A DNA stretch of 53,531 bases from Streptomyces antioxidans (lineage in GTDB: Bacteria > Actinomycetota > Actinomycetes > Streptomycetales > Streptomycetaceae), in contig NZ_LAKD02000014.1 in assembly GCF_000968685.2 (NCBI RefSeq), positions 1 to 53,531 of the forward strand, read 5' to 3'. The position numbers and the translations under genes were made by a program. How positions within the stretch are numbered: position 1 is the first letter of the stretch; the number at the start of each line of letters is the position of its first letter. This document shows positions 50,080 through 53,531 of this stretch, in pieces. Below the pieces are notes generated by a model. The model saw only the letters and a list, made by a program, of their open reading frames with translations, had not been told where the DNA came from and searched no databases.

Positions 50080-51240
50080 ATGTCTGACGTTCCAGCCGTG
50101 AAGGCGGCCCTCAAGAGCCAGGCGGTCGAGACGCCGTCATGGGCGTACGGCAACTCCGGAACCCGCTTCAAGGTCTTCGCCCAGCCCGGCGTCCCGCGCT
50201 CCCCCCAGGAGAAGCTGGACGACGCCGCCCAGGTGCACGCCGTCACCGGGGTCGCCCCCACGGTCGCCCTGCACATCCCCTGGGACCGGGTCGAGGACTA
50301 CGGGGCGCTCGCCAAGTACGCGGAGGAACGCGGTCTGAAGCTGGGCGCCATCAACTCCAACGTCTTCCAGGACGACGACTACAAGCTGGGCTCGGTCACC
50401 CACCCCGACCCGGCGGTCCGCCGCAAGGCGCTTACCCACCTCCTGGAGTGCGTCGACATCATGGACGCCACGGGCTCCCGGGACCTCAAGCTGTGGTTCT
50501 CCGACGGCACCAACTACCCCGGGCAGGACGACATCGCGGCCCGCCAGGACCGCCTCGGCGAGGCGCTGGGCGCGGTCTACCAGCGCCTCGGTGAGGACCA
50601 GCGGATGCTGCTGGAGTACAAGTTCTTCGAGCCCGCCTTCTACGCCACGGACGTCCCGGACTGGGGCACCGCCTACGCCCACTGCCTCAAGCTGGGCCCC
50701 AAGGCCCAGGTCTGCGTGGACACCGGCCACCACGCGCCCGGCACCAACATCGAGTTCATCGTCGCGCTGCTGCTGCGCGAGAAGAAGCTCGGCGCCTTCG
50801 ACTTCAACTCCCGCTTCTACGCCGACGACGACCTGATGGTCGGCGCCGCCGACCCCTTCCAGCTCTTCCGGATCATGTACGAGGTGGTCCGGGGCGGCGG
50901 GCTGACCTCGGGGGTCGCCTTCATGCTCGACCAGTGCCACAACATCGAGCCCAAGATCCCGGCGATCATCCGCTCCGTGATGAACGTCCAGGAGGCCACG
51001 GCCAAGGCCCTCCTGGTCGACCGCGACGCCCTCGCCACGGCCCAGCGCGAGGGCGATGTGCTCGGCGCCAACGCGGTGCTGATGGACGCGTACAACACCG
51101 ACGTACGGCCGCTGCTGGCCGAGGTCCGCGAGGAGTTGGGCATCGGCCCGGATCCGATGGCGGCGTACCGGGGCTCGGGGTGGGCGGAGCGGATCGTGGC
51201 GGAGCGGGTGGGGGGAGAGCAGGCGGGGTGGGGCGCGTAA
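50080..51240 (+). CDS. rhaI: L-rhamnose isomerase
   Basis: This 386-residue TIM-barrel enzyme resembles xylose isomerase (RhaI type, as in Pseudomonas and Rhizobium, not the E. coli RhaA type). Visible metal and substrate motifs include [29 protein letters not shown] and [16 protein letters not shown], with Glu, Asp and His ligands. It converts L-rhamnose to L-rhamnulose in the cytoplasm. ATG 50080 follows an AAGGAG site. Confidence 0.95.
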   Translation: MSDVPAVKAALKSQAVETPSWAYGNSGTRFKVFAQPGVPRSPQEKLDDAAQVHAVTGVAPTVALHIPWDRVEDYGALAKYAEERGLKLGAINSNVFQDDDYKLGSVTHPDPAVRRKALTHLLECVDIMDATGSRDLKLWFSDGTNYPGQDDIAARQDRLGEALGAVYQRLGEDQRMLLEYKFFEPAFYATDVPDWGTAYAHCLKLGPKAQVCVDTGHHAPGTNIEFIVALLLREKKLGAFDFNSRFYADDDLMVGAADPFQLFRIMYEVVRGGGLTSGVAFMLDQCHNIEPKIPAIIRSVMNVQEATAKALLVDRDALATAQREGDVLGANAVLMDAYNTDVRPLLAEVREELGIGPDPMAAYRGSGWAERIVAERVGGEQAGWGA

Positions 51241-51364
51241 CGCCTGACGACGGGCCTTCCCCAACCCGCCCCTCCCCGAACCCGGGCCCATCGCCCCTAG
51301 GGCGCGGCCCTATCCGAGGCGCCCCGCTCACCGAAACCCACCGCGAAAGCACGCAGAGGACGAC

Positions 51365-53401
51365 ATGACCGCAGAAACGCATCCCGAGGCGGGCGCGCTG
51401 TTGGAGCGCAGCCATCGCCTCGGGGCCGACCCTCGTAACACCAACTACGCGGGGGGAAACACCTCCGCCAAGGGCGTCGCGACCGATCCGGTCACGGGCC
51501 AGGACGTCGAGCTGATGTGGGTCAAGGGCTCGGGGGGCGATCTGGGTACCCTGGCTCGCTCCGGGCTGGCCGCGCTGCGGCTGGACCGGCTTCGGGCACT
51601 CACCGGTGTGTATCCCGGGGTGGAGCGCGAGGACGAGATGGTGGCGGCGTTCGACTACTGCCTGCACGGCAAGGGCGGGGCCGCGCCCTCCATCGACACC
51701 GCCATGCACGGCCTGGTGGACGCCGCCCATGTGGACCACCTCCACCCCGACTCCGGTATCGCGCTCGCCTGCGCGGCCGACGGTGAGGCGCTGACCAAGG
51801 AGTGTTTCGGCAACCAGGTCGTCTGGGTGCCCTGGCGCCGTCCCGGCTTTCAGCTGGGCCTGGACATCGCCGCCGTCAAGAAGGCCAATCCGCAGGCCAT
51901 AGGCTGCGTCCTCGGCGGCCACGGCATCACCGCCTGGGGCGACACCTCCGACGCGTGCGAGGCGAACTCGCTCCGCATCATCCGTACCGCAGAGGAATTC
52001 CTCACCGCACGTGGCAAGGCGGATCCGTTCGGCCCCGTCCTGCACCCCTCCCTTCCCGAGTCCGAACGCCGGGCCCGTGCGGCGGTCCTGGCCCCCGTGG
52101 TGCGCGGCCTTTTGTCCACCGACCGTCCGCAGGTGGGCCACTTCACGGACAGCGACACCGTCCTGGACTTCCTCTCCCGCACCGAACACCCCCGACTGGC
52201 GGCCCTCGGCACCTCCTGCCCGGACCACTTCCTCCGTACGAAGGTCCGCCCGCTGGTCCTGGACCTCCCCCCGGACGCGCCCCTCGACGCGGCGATCGAA
52301 CGCTTGAGGGAACTCCACGCCGCGTACCGCACCGACTACGCGGCCTACTACGAACGCCACGCCGCCGACTCCCCGCCCATGCGCGGCGCGGATCCCGCCA
52401 TCGTGCTGATCCCCGGGGTCGGGATGTTCAGCTACGGCAAGGACAAGCAAACGGCCCGCGTGGCGGGCGAGTTCTACGTCAACGCCATCAACGTCATGCG
52501 CGGCGCCGAAGCCGTCTCCACCTACTCCCCCATCGAGGAGTCGGAGAAGTTCCGCATCGAGTACTGGGCGCTCGAAGAGGCCAAGCTCCGGCGCATGCCC
52601 AAGCCCAGGCCGCTCGCCACCCGCATCGCCCTGGTGACCGGCGCGGGCTCGGGCATCGGCAGGGCGATCGCCCACCGCCTCGTGGCCGAGGGCGCGTGCG
52701 TGGTGGTGGCGGACCTCAACGCCGGATCGGCGGCTGAAGTGGCCACCGAACTGGGCGGCCCGGACAAGGCGATCGCCGTCACAGCGGACGTCACCGAGGA
52801 AGACGACATCAAGGCGGCCTTCACCGAAGCGGTCCTGGCCTTCGGCGGCGTGGACATTCTCATCAACAACGCGGGGATCAGCATCTCCAAGCCCCTGCTC
52901 GAAACGACCACCGCCGACTGGGACCTCCAGCACAACATCATGGCGCGAGGCAGCTTCCTCGCCTCCCGCGAGGCAGCAAGGACCTTCATCGCCCAGAACA
53001 TGGGCGGCGACATCGTGTACATCACGTCCAAGAACGCCGTGTTCGCGGGCCCGAACAACATCGCGTACTCCGCGACCAAGGCCGACCAGGCCCACCAAGT
53101 CCGTCTTCTAGCCGCAGAGTTGGGCGAGCACGGCATCCGCGTCAACGGGGTGAACCCCGATGGCGTCGTCCAGGGCTCCGGCATCTTCGCGGGCGGCTGG
53201 GGCGCACAGCGCGCGGCCGTGTACGGCGTCCCCGAGGAGAAGCTGGGCGAGTTCTACGCCCAGCGCACCCTGCTCAAGCGCGAAGTGCTCCCCTCCCACG
53301 TGGCGAACGCCGTCTTCGCCCTCGTCGGCGGCGACCTCACCCACACCACGGGGCTGCACATCCCGGTCGACGCGGGCGTCGCGGCGGCGTTCCTGCGCTG
53401 A
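51365..53401 (+). CDS. rhaEW: Bifunctional rhamnulose-1-phosphate aldolase / lactaldehyde dehydrogenase (RhaEW type)
   Basis: This 678-residue fusion has an N-terminal class II aldolase domain (about 1-420) with Zn-binding His residues in HVDHLHPDS and GGHGITAWGD, and a short-chain dehydrogenase (about 425-678) with VTGAGSGIGRAIAHRL, NNAGIS and the catalytic YSATK. It cleaves L-rhamnulose-1-phosphate to dihydroxyacetone phosphate and L-lactaldehyde, then oxidises the aldehyde. The kinase that makes its substrate is not in the window and may be encoded next to the right. It lies 124 bp after rhaI. Confidence 0.94.
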   Translation: MTAETHPEAGALLERSHRLGADPRNTNYAGGNTSAKGVATDPVTGQDVELMWVKGSGGDLGTLARSGLAALRLDRLRALTGVYPGVEREDEMVAAFDYCLHGKGGAAPSIDTAMHGLVDAAHVDHLHPDSGIALACAADGEALTKECFGNQVVWVPWRRPGFQLGLDIAAVKKANPQAIGCVLGGHGITAWGDTSDACEANSLRIIRTAEEFLTARGKADPFGPVLHPSLPESERRARAAVLAPVVRGLLSTDRPQVGHFTDSDTVLDFLSRTEHPRLAALGTSCPDHFLRTKVRPLVLDLPPDAPLDAAIERLRELHAAYRTDYAAYYERHAADSPPMRGADPAIVLIPGVGMFSYGKDKQTARVAGEFYVNAINVMRGAEAVSTYSPIEESEKFRIEYWALEEAKLRRMPKPRPLATRIALVTGAGSGIGRAIAHRLVAEGACVVVADLNAGSAAEVATELGGPDKAIAVTADVTEEDDIKAAFTEAVLAFGGVDILINNAGISISKPLLETTTADWDLQHNIMARGSFLASREAARTFIAQNMGGDIVYITSKNAVFAGPNNIAYSATKADQAHQVRLLAAELGEHGIRVNGVNPDGVVQGSGIFAGGWGAQRAAVYGVPEEKLGEFYAQRTLLKREVLPSHVANAVFALVGGDLTHTTGLHIPVDAGVAAAFLR

Positions 53402-53501
53402 CACGCACGCGAGGGGGACGGGGTCGGAGGGGTGGGGTCCTGGACAGTTACGTGTATTTGTGGCGCCAGTCTCCGGCCCACCCAGGCCCCCGGCCAATGG
53501 C

Positions 53502-53517
53502 ACCGTAAATATACGGT
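53502..53517. promoter_or_regulatory. Inverted repeat ACCGTA-AATA-TACGGT
   Basis: Perfect 6-bp arms lie in an A/T-rich stretch 100 bp after the last gene, near the right edge. It could be an operator or promoter element of the next gene. The rest of 53402-53531 holds no supported gene. Confidence 0.45.
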
Positions 53518-53531
53518 CCAGGGCCCCGCCC

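Overview
The window is high-GC DNA with many GTG starts, purine-rich ribosome binding sites, DUF397/XRE gene pairs and TTA codons confined to regulators. This points to a Streptomyces or a close relative. It joins two unrelated blocks through a stretch of ordinary accessory genes.

Block 1 (about 1-27300) is one side of a non-ribosomal peptide cluster of the glycopeptide/ramoplanin/feglymycin type. An MbtH protein, an ABC exporter and an NRPS read leftward in that order. The NRPS runs off the left edge after 2,818 codons, with order A-T-E*-C-A-T-C-A. The first two A domains carry near-identical Tyr-type pockets, and the epimerase-like domain has lost its catalytic motifs. A VanRS/CseBC-like two-component pair reads away divergently. 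Further right, a leftward operon (prephenate dehydrogenase, hpgT, dpgA, dpgB, dpgC, halogenase, alpha/beta hydrolase) and a rightward pair (hmaS, hmo) supply 4-hydroxyphenylglycine (Hpg) completely and 3,5-dihydroxyphenylglycine (Dpg) except for DpgD. A membrane fatty acid desaturase, a StrR-like regulator and a LmbU/NovE-like regulator close the block. Two TCCAA-N17-TTGGA inverted repeats lie in front of the two main leftward transcription units. They match the site I recall for StrR-like glycopeptide regulators (Dbv4). All three candidate DNA-binding activators (response regulator, StrR-like, LmbU-like) contain one TTA codon, so the cluster looks bldA-gated at every regulatory level.

Middle (about 27500-36100): a small zinc-ribbon protein, a secreted alpha/beta hydrolase, a methyltransferase, an XRE/DUF397 pair with a small companion, a flavoprotein monooxygenase, a LacI regulator divergent from an MFS sugar transporter, and a short universal stress protein.

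Block 2 (about 36100-53400) is an L-rhamnose (probably rhamnose-containing polysaccharide) utilisation locus. The leftward operon is rhaT-rhaP-rhaQ-rhaS (ABC importer), rhaM mutarotase, a secreted BNR-type protein (possible polysaccharide lyase), a fucose/arabinose-isomerase-like protein and two paralogous LacI regulators. The rightward operon is a Tat-exported GH78 alpha-L-rhamnosidase, rhaI isomerase and a fused aldolase/dehydrogenase (RhaEW type). No rhamnulokinase is visible. The two operons diverge from a mirror-symmetric promoter region: the -35 boxes lie in the arms of a perfect 10-bp inverted repeat, and a TGAA-N2-3-TTTCA-like operator follows each start site. A third copy precedes rhaI.

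A recurring oddity is short tandem repeats at the 3' ends of genes, often spanning the stop codon (ABC exporter, desaturase, MFS transporter, rhaP). The same tendency gives repeat-encoded C-terminal tails (histidine kinase, hydrolase and a collagen-like tail on RhaT). I saw no RNA genes, CRISPR arrays, IS elements or integrases.
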